Source: CAIYTF01 sp963664845
GTDB taxonomy: Bacteria > Bacteroidota > Ignavibacteria > Ignavibacteriales > Ignavibacteriaceae
Length of the DNA stretch: 64,000 bases
Assembly (NCBI GenBank): GCA_963664845.1
Contig: OY761615.1
Coordinates: 2,356,001 to 2,420,000, forward strand
Direction of reading: 5' to 3'
Under the pieces are notes generated by a model that was not told the origin of the DNA, ran no database searches, and saw nothing but the letters and a program-made list of their open reading frames with translations. Positions 52,798-62,250 of the stretch are shown here, one piece after another. The translations under genes were made by a program, and so were the position numbers. Position 1 is the first letter of the stretch. Every line of letters starts with the position of its first letter.

Positions 52798-55700
52798 AAT
52801 TTTTTCTTTGTGGCGGTTCGGTTCTTTCAAACTGCTTAGGTATCAGACGAAGTGATTCAGCTCCCAGCAATTTGCTCACCTCTTTTTCAAATACCGTAGA
52901 AAGTTTAACCTTGAATTTGCTTGTTCTGAATTTAACATTCCGTCCACCGCCGTTGGTGGTTTCGATTATCACCGGCAGATCGCCCTTGTTCTTTTCCAGT
53001 ATGATCTTCAATTTTTTGAGCGAGTCGAGGTGTGTATGTTCTTTGTCAATGTACACCTCCACCGTCTTGGTCATTTTATCACGCAGATTTTCCAGCGCGT
53101 ACACATCGGTTATGTGAAGTTTGACGGAGTCACCAGTGGTTTCGGGTGCTGCCAGAACAACAATGCATTTTTCCAATTCAAGTAGAGAGCCGTATTTTTC
53201 GAACGTTGAGGCAAACATCAAACACTCGCAGGAACCCGAAAGATCATCAAGCGAGAAAAACGCCATCTGCTGATTTTTACTGTCTATTTTCAATTGTAAA
53301 CTGGTCACCACGCCACAGGCGATGACGGACTGTGGATATTTGGCATCTTCTGAAAGTTCGCCAAAATGGAGATCGGCAAAGGAACGATATTCCAGTTCAT
53401 ATTTCCGCAGCGGGTGATCGGTTATATAGACCCCGATCACTTCGCGCTCTTTTGCAAGGCGCTCCGCATCGCTCCAATCAGGTGTTTGGGCCATCTCGGG
53501 TTCTTCCATCTGAATTTCATCGGACATGTCACCGAATAAACTGTTGTGGCTCGATTCTTTCATGAACTGGTAATTGCCGCCATATTGCAGGGCAACTTCA
53601 ACCGTCTCGAACAACTGCTTGCGGTTCCTGTTCAGGGAATCAAAAGCACCGGCAAGAATAAGCCCCTCGAGTACACGCTTATTGATGGTCCGCGTATCGA
53701 TGCTTGAGCACAGATCAAACAACGAAGCGAATTTCTTATTCTCCGCGTAGCGTTTTTTCATTATCTCTTCAACCGCGCCAATGCCAACATTCTTGATTGC
53801 AGAAAGGCCGAAGCGGATCTTCCCCTTTTCAACATCGAAAAATTTTGTCGGGCTGTTGATATCCGGCGGAAGGACGTCAATATTCAGCTTGCGGCATTCA
53901 TCAAGAAGTCCTGCAACTTTGTCCTTGTTGCCAAATTCGTTGGTTAAGTTGGCTGCAAGAAATTCAGCGGTATAGTGCGCCTTAAGATAGGCTGTCTGGT
54001 ATGCAACCACCGAATAGGCAACGGAGTGGCTCTTGTTGAATCCGTAGTTGGCAAACTCTTCCAGATTGGCAAAAATTTCGGTGGCCACTTTTTCGGAAAT
54101 ATTTTTTGCTTTCGCGCCGTCAATAAAGTTCTGCTTTTGCTTCAACATGGTCTTCAGGTCTTTTTTACCCATAGCGCGCCGCAGGTTATCTGCTTCCGCC
54201 AGGGACATGCCACCGACTTTATTAGCGATCTGGATAACCTGTTCCTGATAGACGATAATACCGAAGGTTTCTTTCAGAATGTCTTCCATGGAAGCATCCT
54301 GGTAGGTTATCTTCTTCCTGCCAAATTTCCGGTCGATAAATTCATCGATGAATTTCATTGGACCGGGACGGTAAAGCGCGTTCATTGCGGAAAGATCGGC
54401 AACAGAAGTTGGCCGCAGTTTCCTGAGGTACTCGCGCATCTGGGAAGATTCAAACTGGAATATGGCTGTTGTTTGTCCGCGTGCAAAAAGCTGAAATGTT
54501 TTTTCATCATCCATCGGTATCGCATCGATATCGACCTTCACCTTGTGATGTTTTTCAATAAGTGTAATAGCATCGCGGATAATGCTCAAGGTACGCAGGC
54601 CGAGGAAGTCCATTTTAAGCAGACCGAATTCCTCAAGCTCTTTCATGTTGTATTGCGTAACAATATCTTTTGCTTCGCCGGTGGAGGCAAGCGGAACAAA
54701 ACTGCTCACTTCTGCAGGGGCAATAACAACACCCGCAGCATGTTTGGAAATGTTACGGTTCATTCCTTCGAGCGCCTGAGAGTACTTTATCAGTTCAAGT
54801 ATCTGCGGGTCCTTGGAGTCTTTGACCCAGGCAAGTTCGGGCACTTCCTTAAGCGCCTTATCTATGGAATATGCTTTTCCAAAATCCGTGGGAATAAATT
54901 TCGTGATCCTGTTTACCGTGGGAATGGGGATTTTAAGGACACGCGCCACGTCGCGAAGCACCTGGCGTGAACCAAGTGTGTTGAACGTTACGATCTGGGT
55001 AACGCAATCCTGTCCGTATTTCTGACGCACATATTCGATCACTTCGCCGCGTTGATCGTCGGCAAAGTCAACGTCGATGTCAGGCATGGTCTTACGTGCA
55101 GGGTTCAGGAATCGCTCGAAGAGCAGATTGAACGGGAGCGGATCAACATTGGTGATGCCGAGAGAATAAGAAACAATACTTCCGGCCGCGCTTCCACGTC
55201 CCGGACCCACGGGTACGTTCATACGCCGGGCTGCATTAATAAAATCCTGAACAACAAGAAAATATCCGGCAAAGCCCATTTCCTTGATGGTCTTTAACTC
55301 AAACTCGAAACGCTCCATAATTGCGGGAGTGATCTCCTTATACCGCTTCTGCAATCCTTCCCTGGCAAGCTCATCCACAAATTCTTCAAGATTGGTGGCT
55401 TTGGATTCAGGCGGAATGGGGAACACGGGAAAATGATATTCCTTGTCATCCAGATTCACGTCGGTTTTTTCCGCGATCTCGAGCGTGTTCTCGATGGCAC
55501 CTTTATAGCTGCCGAGGAGCTTTACCATTTCCTGGGAGGATTTAAAATAAATCTGGTCGGTACCATAGCGAAGCTTTTTATAATCGGCTTCCCCGCTCTT
55601 GTCGCCCATCAGCAGAAGAATGTTGTGCGAGATGGAATCTTCCTGATTGATATAATGGCAATCGTTGGTGGCAATCATCTTAATGTTTAACTCTTGGGAG

Positions 55701-56299
55701 AGCTTGGGCATCCCCATGAGCATTGCCTGTTCATCTTCAATGCCATGATCCTGAATTTCCAGATAGAAGTCATCACCGAATAGATCCTTAAACTGTTTAG
55801 CAACACTTTTTGCCTTGTCATAATCTTTGTTGACGAGGAATGGTGCAACAATGCCGCCAACGCACGCGGTGGTGCAAATAAGTCCTTCACTGTATTTCAT
55901 TAAAGTGTCGAAGTCTATCCGTGGGCGGTAATAGAATCCTTCGGTAAAACCGATGGATGAAAGTTTTAGCAAGTTTTTATAGCCCTGATTATTCTTGGCT
56001 ATCAGAATAAGATGATGATAGGCTTTCTTGCGTGAACCGCTTTGCGGTGCTGCGGTTTTTCCGCGGTCAAGACGGCTGCCGTCCAGAACAATATAGGATT
56101 CCATCCCAATAATGGGCTTGATGCCTTCCTTTTTTGCAGCCTTGTAAAATCCGGGAATTCCATAGAGCACACCGTGATCGGTGAGCGCCACGGCGGTCAT
56201 GTTGTTTTTTTTGGCAGCCTGCACCAGTTTGTCTACGGTACAAGCGGCGTCCTGTAAACTGAAGTGAGTATGATTATGTAGGTGTACGAACTCGCTCAT
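52772..56299 (-). CDS. dnaE: DNA polymerase III alpha subunit
   Basis: Replicative polymerase of 1175 residues. N-terminal PHP domain (about 1-290) with HLHNHTHFSLQDA (7-19), TDHG (40-43), GMESY (65-69), TTACVGG (143-149) and TNDCHY (211-216): all nine metal-ligand positions look conserved, so the PHP exonuclease may be active. Polymerase palm: GPGRGSAAGS (365-374) and the catalytic PDIDVDF (406-412). C-terminal OB and tau-binding parts follow (about 980-1175). The start is the ATG at 56297-56299 that overlaps the exonuclease stop by four bases; an ATG six codons earlier is less likely. The proofreading partner in many bacteria is DnaQ; here the overlapping exonuclease gene is suggestive. Confidence 0.97.
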   Translation of the reverse strand: MSEFVHLHNHTHFSLQDAACTVDKLVQAAKKNNMTAVALTDHGVLYGIPGFYKAAKKEGIKPIIGMESYIVLDGSRLDRGKTAAPQSGSRKKAYHHLILIAKNNQGYKNLLKLSSIGFTEGFYYRPRIDFDTLMKYSEGLICTTACVGGIVAPFLVNKDYDKAKSVAKQFKDLFGDDFYLEIQDHGIEDEQAMLMGMPKLSQELNIKMIATNDCHYINQEDSISHNILLLMGDKSGEADYKKLRYGTDQIYFKSSQEMVKLLGSYKGAIENTLEIAEKTDVNLDDKEYHFPVFPIPPESKATNLEEFVDELAREGLQKRYKEITPAIMERFEFELKTIKEMGFAGYFLVVQDFINAARRMNVPVGPGRGSAAGSIVSYSLGITNVDPLPFNLLFERFLNPARKTMPDIDVDFADDQRGEVIEYVRQKYGQDCVTQIVTFNTLGSRQVLRDVARVLKIPIPTVNRITKFIPTDFGKAYSIDKALKEVPELAWVKDSKDPQILELIKYSQALEGMNRNISKHAAGVVIAPAEVSSFVPLASTGEAKDIVTQYNMKELEEFGLLKMDFLGLRTLSIIRDAITLIEKHHKVKVDIDAIPMDDEKTFQLFARGQTTAIFQFESSQMREYLRKLRPTSVADLSAMNALYRPGPMKFIDEFIDRKFGRKKITYQDASMEDILKETFGIIVYQEQVIQIANKVGGMSLAEADNLRRAMGKKDLKTMLKQKQNFIDGAKAKNISEKVATEIFANLEEFANYGFNKSHSVAYSVVAYQTAYLKAHYTAEFLAANLTNEFGNKDKVAGLLDECRKLNIDVLPPDINSPTKFFDVEKGKIRFGLSAIKNVGIGAVEEIMKKRYAENKKFASLFDLCSSIDTRTINKRVLEGLILAGAFDSLNRNRKQLFETVEVALQYGGNYQFMKESSHNSLFGDMSDEIQMEEPEMAQTPDWSDAERLAKEREVIGVYITDHPLRKYELEYRSFADLHFGELSEDAKYPQSVIACGVVTSLQLKIDSKNQQMAFFSLDDLSGSCECLMFASTFEKYGSLLELEKCIVVLAAPETTGDSVKLHITDVYALENLRDKMTKTVEVYIDKEHTHLDSLKKLKIILEKNKGDLPVIIETTNGGGRNVKFRTSKFKVKLSTVFEKEVSKLLGAESLRLIPKQFERTEPPQRKNYGNYQKKQ

Positions 56300-57060
56300 A
56301 AGGGCAGAAGCATCCATTCAATAAAGTCTTCCCGTTTTGGCGGATTACTCATCCAGGAGGTGTCCGGTTCGGGTAAATCAAAACACTCTTTCACCGATAA
56401 AAATTTGGCGAGCGGAACGATCTGCTCTTTGCCGGCATTGGATATCCAGCGAATTCTTCGGGAAATCTCCAATGCGTCAACCAATTCCTTCAATTGCAGC
56501 ACATCCTGGCCAAGATATTCCAACACCAGGTCATATTCGCCTTCGGCCCAGAGGCGGGGCATATCTGCGCCGGTAATTTTATCCACCGGTTGACCGTTTT
56601 TAAGTTTTCCTTCATGCTGCTTTCCACGCAGTCCGGCACCGGAGAGCGCCTTGTCAAATCCGAGGAAATGGCCTTTTCTGAACGTTACACAGAGCATCAG
56701 GTCAACGTGCTGCATTGCAAGCGCTGCACATTCTTCTTTCATGCCGCTTTCCATGGCCATTACCGAGAAGTCAAACGAGCAGCCATTCCAGGTGATGATG
56801 GTATAACCATCTTTAACAAGATCGAGCATATAGTGTACTACGGCCTGTGCATCGGTTCTGGACATTGCAGGTTTACCGAAGAAAAAGATCGGATCGGGGC
56901 GATCGCTTAAGGCGAATGCGGCAGCACTGATATGAAGAGGATCGGGGTTTTTCCATGGCCGATAGGTCACTCCGGTTTCGTCCAGGAGGAGTTCATTTGC
57001 AATTTCAAGGTCAAAAGCAGCGTATTTCATCATTGGGGGTTTTCTCAGAAAATTTCTCAT
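56296..57060 (-). CDS. DEDDy-type 3'-5' exonuclease (PolB-exonuclease related)
   Basis: A 254-residue (or about 245, if translation starts at the Met-Met at 57028-57033) predicted 3'-5' exonuclease. Exo I is FDLEIANE (D-x-E), Exo II is NGCSFDF (N-x3-F-D), and Exo III is YLGQD (Y-x3-D), giving the DEDDy set. This is the small exonuclease family related to the proofreading domain of family B polymerases. Its stop codon TGA overlaps the dnaE ATG (ATGA), so it is translationally coupled to the replicative polymerase. A link to DNA replication or repair is strongly suggested by position; physical partnership is inference. Confidence 0.9.
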   Translation of the reverse strand: MRNFLRKPPMMKYAAFDLEIANELLLDETGVTYRPWKNPDPLHISAAAFALSDRPDPIFFFGKPAMSRTDAQAVVHYMLDLVKDGYTIITWNGCSFDFSVMAMESGMKEECAALAMQHVDLMLCVTFRKGHFLGFDKALSGAGLRGKQHEGKLKNGQPVDKITGADMPRLWAEGEYDLVLEYLGQDVLQLKELVDALEISRRIRWISNAGKEQIVPLAKFLSVKECFDLPEPDTSWMSNPPKREDFIEWMLLPL

Positions 57061-57341
57061 TTGAAGTAGCCAATTTTACGATTAAGAAACAATTTTGCCA
57101 AAGGAATAATTTTTGAATTTCTTTGTTGAGATATTGCAAAAGTTTGGGGAAATACTAAAGGAGCTTCATCGCAATCAGAGGAATAAATTTTCACTGGACT
57201 GTATTAGAGACGATAACAGCATTGGCATTGAACAATGTGGTGATTTCAGGATAAAACAGAGGATTGCCCGAAACCATTTTCATAATTCCATCCATTTCCA
57301 TAAGTTTCCTCTCACTTATACCATATTATGGGAGAATTTAA

Positions 57342-58103
57342 ATGTCTAAAACGTCCATCTTTCTTTTTCTTTTTTTGTTCACCACATATTGCTCACTCCG
57401 TGCGCAATATTATGTGCAGGTAAGTACAGGTTATAGTATTGCTGCAGCCTCGGAACTCAATTACCAACGGATAATCCGAATTGACGATCTAAGCATCTCC
57501 CGCCAAAACGAATACTCCAGTTTCGGACAAGGATTTGATTTCAAAGCAGCTTTCGGCACCTTCATGACGCCTGGTTTTGGACTCGAACTTGGTATAAACT
57601 ACCACTTAAGTGACAAGAAGACCTATGAGGATCATTTCTCCAACGCAGTGAGCCAGTCCCAATACATTACATCACATTATTGGGGAATAACTCCCGCAGT
57701 TGTTTTGCGAATCGAGAGCCAACCGTTATCTATGTATGCTAAAGCGGGTATTGTATTTGCATTTCCAAATCTTGTCGTGGATGCCTACCAAGTGCCTATA
57801 TGGGGTAACAGCAGCAATTTTCCGCGTTATACAAACACCTATTCCGGAAATATTGCGGTTGGGTATTCGGGTACGTTCGGTGTTGAATTGGCAGCCAACG
57901 GTTTGTGTTATTTCGTTGAAGCCGGGTTCACCGGCCTGTCATGGCAACCTGCAGCTCTTACTGAAACTGATGGTACCTACTCAATTAAATTTACATTAAA
58001 AGATTCGATTAGCCCAACCGACCCAAATACAGCTTCAATAGCCCCGAGGCCAACCCCTTTCAGTGCTGTTGGAGTGACGCTTGGAGTAAAGGTAAATCTT
58101 TAG
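57342..58103 (+). CDS. Outer-membrane beta-barrel protein, paralogue 1
   Basis: A 253-residue protein with a signal peptide (about 1-22, ending SLRAQ). The mature part is eight or so amphipathic strands typical of small OmpA/OmpW-like barrels, with YSSFGQGFDFKAAFGTFMTPGFG-type strands (residues about 60-83) and a final GVTLGVKVNL strand ending in a hydrophobic residue. GGAG eight bases upstream supports the ATG at 57342. It is followed after 109 bases by a clear paralogue. No ligand is known. The 281 bases before it hold no gene. Confidence 0.82.
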   Translation: MSKTSIFLFLFLFTTYCSLRAQYYVQVSTGYSIAAASELNYQRIIRIDDLSISRQNEYSSFGQGFDFKAAFGTFMTPGFGLELGINYHLSDKKTYEDHFSNAVSQSQYITSHYWGITPAVVLRIESQPLSMYAKAGIVFAFPNLVVDAYQVPIWGNSSNFPRYTNTYSGNIAVGYSGTFGVELAANGLCYFVEAGFTGLSWQPAALTETDGTYSIKFTLKDSISPTDPNTASIAPRPTPFSAVGVTLGVKVNL

Positions 58104-58212
58104 GCCATCACAAAGCAAACAGTAGATCAGTTAACAGAGAATCCCTGACTGTTGATTCTATTTTTTGCAAGTCCTTAATAATTTTTGCAATTCATTCTCC
58201 CGGGAGAAAAAT

Positions 58213-58962
58213 ATGTTTAAGAGTTTTTTTACAATTTCCTTTTTCTTGTTTTCGATCACTGCGTTAGTCAGAGCACAGAACTTCGTTTCTGCAGGCGTGG
58301 GTTATAATTTTTCAGCAGCCACAGATCTAATTATCCAGACTTCAAAAAATCAGTCTAGTGGATATTTAGAAAATAACTATGGGTCATTTGGTCAAGGGGC
58401 CGACTTCAGGGCAGCATTCGGGAGAATGATAACTCCGGCTTTCGGTTTTGAAGTAGATGTAAACTACAGGGCGGGAAATAAATTGGAATATCGGAACTAC
58501 AGCGACAATAACAGATTTGTCCCACTGTCCTATACTTCACACTATTGGGGAGTATCACCTTCAGTCATACTTAAAGTGAATAACAACCTATTTACCTCTT
58601 ATATAAAAGCTGGAGTTGTTTTTGCATTCCCACAAATTAACAATAAGATAGGGCCCTTAGATCCAACATATTACGGCAATATCCAAGAAGTGACCAATGA
58701 ATATTCCGGGAGACTCGCATTCGGTTATTCAGGAAGCATTGGTGCCGAGCTATCGGCATGCAGCCTTTGCTATTTTGCCGAGATCAATTTTACTGCTCTC
58801 TCCTGGAAACCCGGCAAATATAAGTACACATATAATGGCGCCTCACAAGAATATACCCTAAAAGATGACAACGGTTCTCTTGGACCCAACGATAGTATTG
58901 TTCCCCGTATGTTTCCCTTTAGTGCATTTGGATTAAATTTGGGAGTGAAATATAATTTTTAG
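58213..58962 (+). CDS. Outer-membrane beta-barrel protein, paralogue 2
   Basis: A 249-residue tandem copy of the preceding gene. Signal peptide about 1-21 (ending LVRAQ); then strands that align one to one with paralogue 1: YGSFGQGADFRAAFGRM against YSSFGQGFDFKAAFGTF, SHYWGVSPSVILK against SHYWGITPAVVLR, VFAFP in both, and FSAFGLNLGVKYNF against FSAVGVTLGVKVNL at the end. Start is the ATG at 58213 with GGGAG eight bases before it; a frame open 16 codons upstream is not conserved. Function unknown. Confidence 0.82.
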   Translation: MFKSFFTISFFLFSITALVRAQNFVSAGVGYNFSAATDLIIQTSKNQSSGYLENNYGSFGQGADFRAAFGRMITPAFGFEVDVNYRAGNKLEYRNYSDNNRFVPLSYTSHYWGVSPSVILKVNNNLFTSYIKAGVVFAFPQINNKIGPLDPTYYGNIQEVTNEYSGRLAFGYSGSIGAELSACSLCYFAEINFTALSWKPGKYKYTYNGASQEYTLKDDNGSLGPNDSIVPRMFPFSAFGLNLGVKYNF

Positions 58963-59104
58963 AACCAGGCTAAGGAGAGAAAACTATTTTGAGGTCAATT
59001 GCTGAATTACCATATTTTTTTTGGTAATGAACCGCATTCCTGTTTTGTGGGGAATTTATATTCCATCACCAGAATCTGGCAATCATCGCAATGCACAATA
59101 TATC

Positions 59105-59305
59105 CCCTGACGGGGAATGGGTATCTGCGATGCCAATATCGGCTACAAACACGTATCTCCTAACGGAGAATAGCTCCAACAGGTAATTAAATATTTATGC
59201 GGAACAATACAAATTGCCCGTTTCCCGTAGGGAAGATATGTTTGCAGGATTATACATTTGTACAGCCGCAAAGACAGAACAACCAATTAAATTCCCCCTA
59301 TGGGC
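59105..59305. repeat. Four covarying mini-hairpins
   Basis: Units of the form stem-loop-stem: TCCCCTGACGGGGA (about 59113), TCTCCTAACGGAGA (about 59156), TTTCCCGTAGGGAA (about 59219) and CCCCCTATGGG (about 59294). The stem sequence differs between units but stays paired. They are related to units near 21.7-21.9 kb. Confidence 0.6.
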
Positions 59306-59423
59306 GACATTATTTCCGGACTGGTGCAGATTCTCCAGAATACATAAACGAAACAGTGGGTATAGTTTGCGTTTTTACGCTCTATTCGAAACATCTATGC
59401 CCTAAACTATAACCACTATTACG
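59291..59423 (+). repeat. Dispersed palindromic element, copy C
   Basis: Aligns with 21608-21740 read on the other strand, including CATTATTTCCGG, the TATAGTTTGCGTTTTTACGC core and arms GTGGGTATAGTTT/AAACTATAACCAC. Confidence 0.72.
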
Positions 59424-59636
59424 GCTCCGGCTTTTCCCCCAAAAATCCCACTTTTCATCTTACAGGTTCAACTATTCGGTCCATTGTTTCGATTATAGCT
59501 TAGCAAATGCACTATCTTGCTGTGCAAAGCAAGATGATGTTCGGCTAACAGATTAAGCAGGGGACCTCAATTCGCAAAAATAACTGTTGAATTGAATTTA
59601 ACAGTTTTACTCTTATTATTTGCAAGAACCCGAGTT

Positions 59637-62051
59637 ATGTTATTATTTGAAACCATCCGCAAGAAAATCAGACAACAGATCGTGCTGAGATTACTGACAC
59701 CTATCGTTATTCTGCTGCTCATTACAACCGCGCTCACCGCCTACTTCATCACAAAAAGCAAAATTATTGCAATCCGCGAAAACGCCAACAGCCAAGTTAA
59801 AAATGCAGCTGCCAAAATTACCAGTGAGCTCACCATCATTAACACGCTCATGCTTGAAGACGTGAAGACATCAATAAATGTTCTGAGAAAAGAAGGCTCA
59901 CTGCTTGGGTCACCCAACCTCGGTACTAACGTAACTGTTGGTTCTGAAATGGTACCGGGCTTAAAGTTCGGCAGCAATTTGCAGGCGAACAATTTCTCTC
60001 TCGTCGATGGAGCAACCTCTTTGACCGGCGGCGTAGCTACGTTATTTGTAAGAAGCGGTAACGATTTCATCCGCGTGAGCACCAACATAAAAAAAGCCGG
60101 CGGCGAACGGGCAACAGGAACACGACTTGACCCCAACGGCAAAGCGATTGCCGCCATACGTGAAAACAAAAGCTTTTATGGCACAGCGGATATTCTGGGA
60201 GAAACCTACATCACCGGTTATGAACCCATGCATGACGCCAATCAAAACGTAATTGGCATCTGGTTTTGCGGCTATCCCGTGACCATGCTAAAACAAGTCG
60301 GAGAGGCAATTGCAGGCATTTGTATCCTGGACCAAGGATTTGTCGCCCTTATTAACAACAACAACAAACCCGCATTTAAGTCAACGAACACACCCGAAGA
60401 CGTCCTTACGAACCTATTAGGTGATAAAACGGAAAAGACTGATGCTGACTGGGTGGTATCCAAAGAAAAATTCACTCCCTGGGACTACACGATCCTCACC
60501 GCATATAACGAAAGCGACATAAGTTCACAGGTAACGAGCGTTACTTATAGTGTTCTGGGTGTTTCGATCCTGCTATGCGGTCTTCTCATCGTGATATTGG
60601 TGGTCATGGTAAAAAGGGTTGTTGGTACACCCATCAAAGCGTTAGTTGCCGTTGCCGATAAACTTGCATTGGGCGATATAGATTCAGTGGTAACGGTGCA
60701 GTCCGAAAATGAAATTGGACAGCTCCAGAATTCGTTCAAAACTGTTATTGAAAATCTTGCACTCAAGGTAGAAGCCGCAAAAGCATTGGCACACGGTGAT
60801 GTGAACACCGAAGTTATTGTCCGTTCAGATAAAGATGTGCTATCCATAAGCATGGCACAAATGATTTCTACCCTACAGCAATTGGTGCATGAGACCGGTG
60901 AATTGACCAAGGCAGCCATTTCGGGAAACATGCGGAAACGCGGCAATGCCGCTGCATTCCAGGGGAGTTACCGTGAAATTGTTACCGGTGTCAATAACAC
61001 GCTGGATGCTATCAGTAATCCCATCAAGGAAGGAATTGCAGTTCTTGAAATTATGGCCGGCGGTGATTTTACCCACAGAATAAGCAGCGACTATCAGGGA
61101 GATCATCAGAAGATAAAAGAAGGGATCAATACGGTTTCAGATTCTCTGGTCGCCGCACTGCATGAAGTGGCAGAGGCGGTTAGCGCCACGGCTAGCGCCA
61201 GCACCGAAATAAGCAGCAGCACCGAGCAAATGTCCTCCGGCGCTCATGAACAAACACAGCAAATAAACGAGATTGCAAGCGCTATTGAAGAGATGACGAA
61301 AACCATCCTGGAGAGCACCAAAAACACCACTTATGCTACAGAGAAAGCCAGGGATGCCGGCACCAAAGCCAAAGACGGCGGTAAAATTGTAAAAGACACC
61401 ATTGATGGCATGGACCGAATTGCCGAAACAGTTATGCATTCCGCTGAAACAGTTCGCGCATTGGGAAACAGGAGCGATGAAATCGGCGCCATCATTCAGG
61501 TTATTGATGACATTGCCGATCAGACCAATCTGCTGGCGCTTAACGCGGCAATTGAAGCAGCCAGAGCCGGCGAACAGGGACGCGGATTTGCCGTTGTTGC
61601 CGACGAGGTGCGAAAGCTTGCTGAACGCACCACCAAAGCAACCAAAGAAATTGCCACAATGATCAAGCAGATTCAGCAAGAAACCAGCGGCGCAGTAACT
61701 ATAATGGCCGAAGGAACCCGGGAGGTTGAACTGGGAAAACTACTGGTGCATAAAGCAGGAGAGTCGTTAACAGACATTATTAACAGCGCCACCATTGTTC
61801 TTGATGTGGTGGCACAGGTGGCGGCAACAAGCGAAGAACAGTCAGCAACTTCTGAACAGATCAGTAAAAATATTGAAGGCATCAGTTCTGCCACGCAACA
61901 GAGCGCAGCTTCCACACAGGAAATTGCACATGCGGCTGAAGACTTGAACCAGCTCACGGTCAATCTGGAAAACCTGATCAGTCAATTCAAAATTGATGAA
62001 GGCAACACGCGTCCGGCGCAGGCACTTGCCCGCCGCCACAGGTTAAACTAG
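59637..62051 (+). CDS. Methyl-accepting chemotaxis protein with Cache sensor and two HAMP-like segments
   Basis: A chemoreceptor of about 804 residues. TM1 about 18-38 and TM2 about 300-325 enclose a periplasmic Cache-type ligand domain (with FVRSGNDFIRVSTN and YGTADILGETYITGYEP, as in Cache_3/Cache_2 receptors). HAMP and HAMP-like segments follow (about 325-530), then the signalling coiled coil with the conserved tip QTNLLALNAAIEAARAGE near 627-645. It reports to CheA/CheW; no che genes are in the window. The start is the ATG at 59637; the frame runs back to a TTG at 59592 with no conserved residues. The terminal basic tail (ALARRHRLN) has no CheR-tether pentapeptide. Confidence 0.95.
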   Translation: MLLFETIRKKIRQQIVLRLLTPIVILLLITTALTAYFITKSKIIAIRENANSQVKNAAAKITSELTIINTLMLEDVKTSINVLRKEGSLLGSPNLGTNVTVGSEMVPGLKFGSNLQANNFSLVDGATSLTGGVATLFVRSGNDFIRVSTNIKKAGGERATGTRLDPNGKAIAAIRENKSFYGTADILGETYITGYEPMHDANQNVIGIWFCGYPVTMLKQVGEAIAGICILDQGFVALINNNNKPAFKSTNTPEDVLTNLLGDKTEKTDADWVVSKEKFTPWDYTILTAYNESDISSQVTSVTYSVLGVSILLCGLLIVILVVMVKRVVGTPIKALVAVADKLALGDIDSVVTVQSENEIGQLQNSFKTVIENLALKVEAAKALAHGDVNTEVIVRSDKDVLSISMAQMISTLQQLVHETGELTKAAISGNMRKRGNAAAFQGSYREIVTGVNNTLDAISNPIKEGIAVLEIMAGGDFTHRISSDYQGDHQKIKEGINTVSDSLVAALHEVAEAVSATASASTEISSSTEQMSSGAHEQTQQINEIASAIEEMTKTILESTKNTTYATEKARDAGTKAKDGGKIVKDTIDGMDRIAETVMHSAETVRALGNRSDEIGAIIQVIDDIADQTNLLALNAAIEAARAGEQGRGFAVVADEVRKLAERTTKATKEIATMIKQIQQETSGAVTIMAEGTREVELGKLLVHKAGESLTDIINSATIVLDVVAQVAATSEEQSATSEQISKNIEGISSATQQSAASTQEIAHAAEDLNQLTVNLENLISQFKIDEGNTRPAQALARRHRLN

Positions 62052-62250
62052 GGCCGGTTACCCATTTCATTCTGCCCCGCCTTCCCGACAGCGGGACAGG
62101 ATGTTTTTCCTCTTATACCACACATTACAACGAAATAACTTACCCGCGTTCACCTTCATGCAACTATAACGGCGCATTCGAAAATACTTTGTAAGAAACT
62201 TTTTCACTGCCTACATTTGTATGTAAGATACATTAATTATAGGGTGACAT

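Larger units (their letters stand above)
58963..59636. other. Repeat-bearing gene-free region
   Basis: About 675 bases with four small hairpin repeats (59105-59305), dispersed element copy C (59291-59423) and a weak ATTACC/GGTAAT hairpin (59006-59028). No gene was recognised; short open frames across 59197-59412 lie inside the repeats. Confidence 0.6.
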
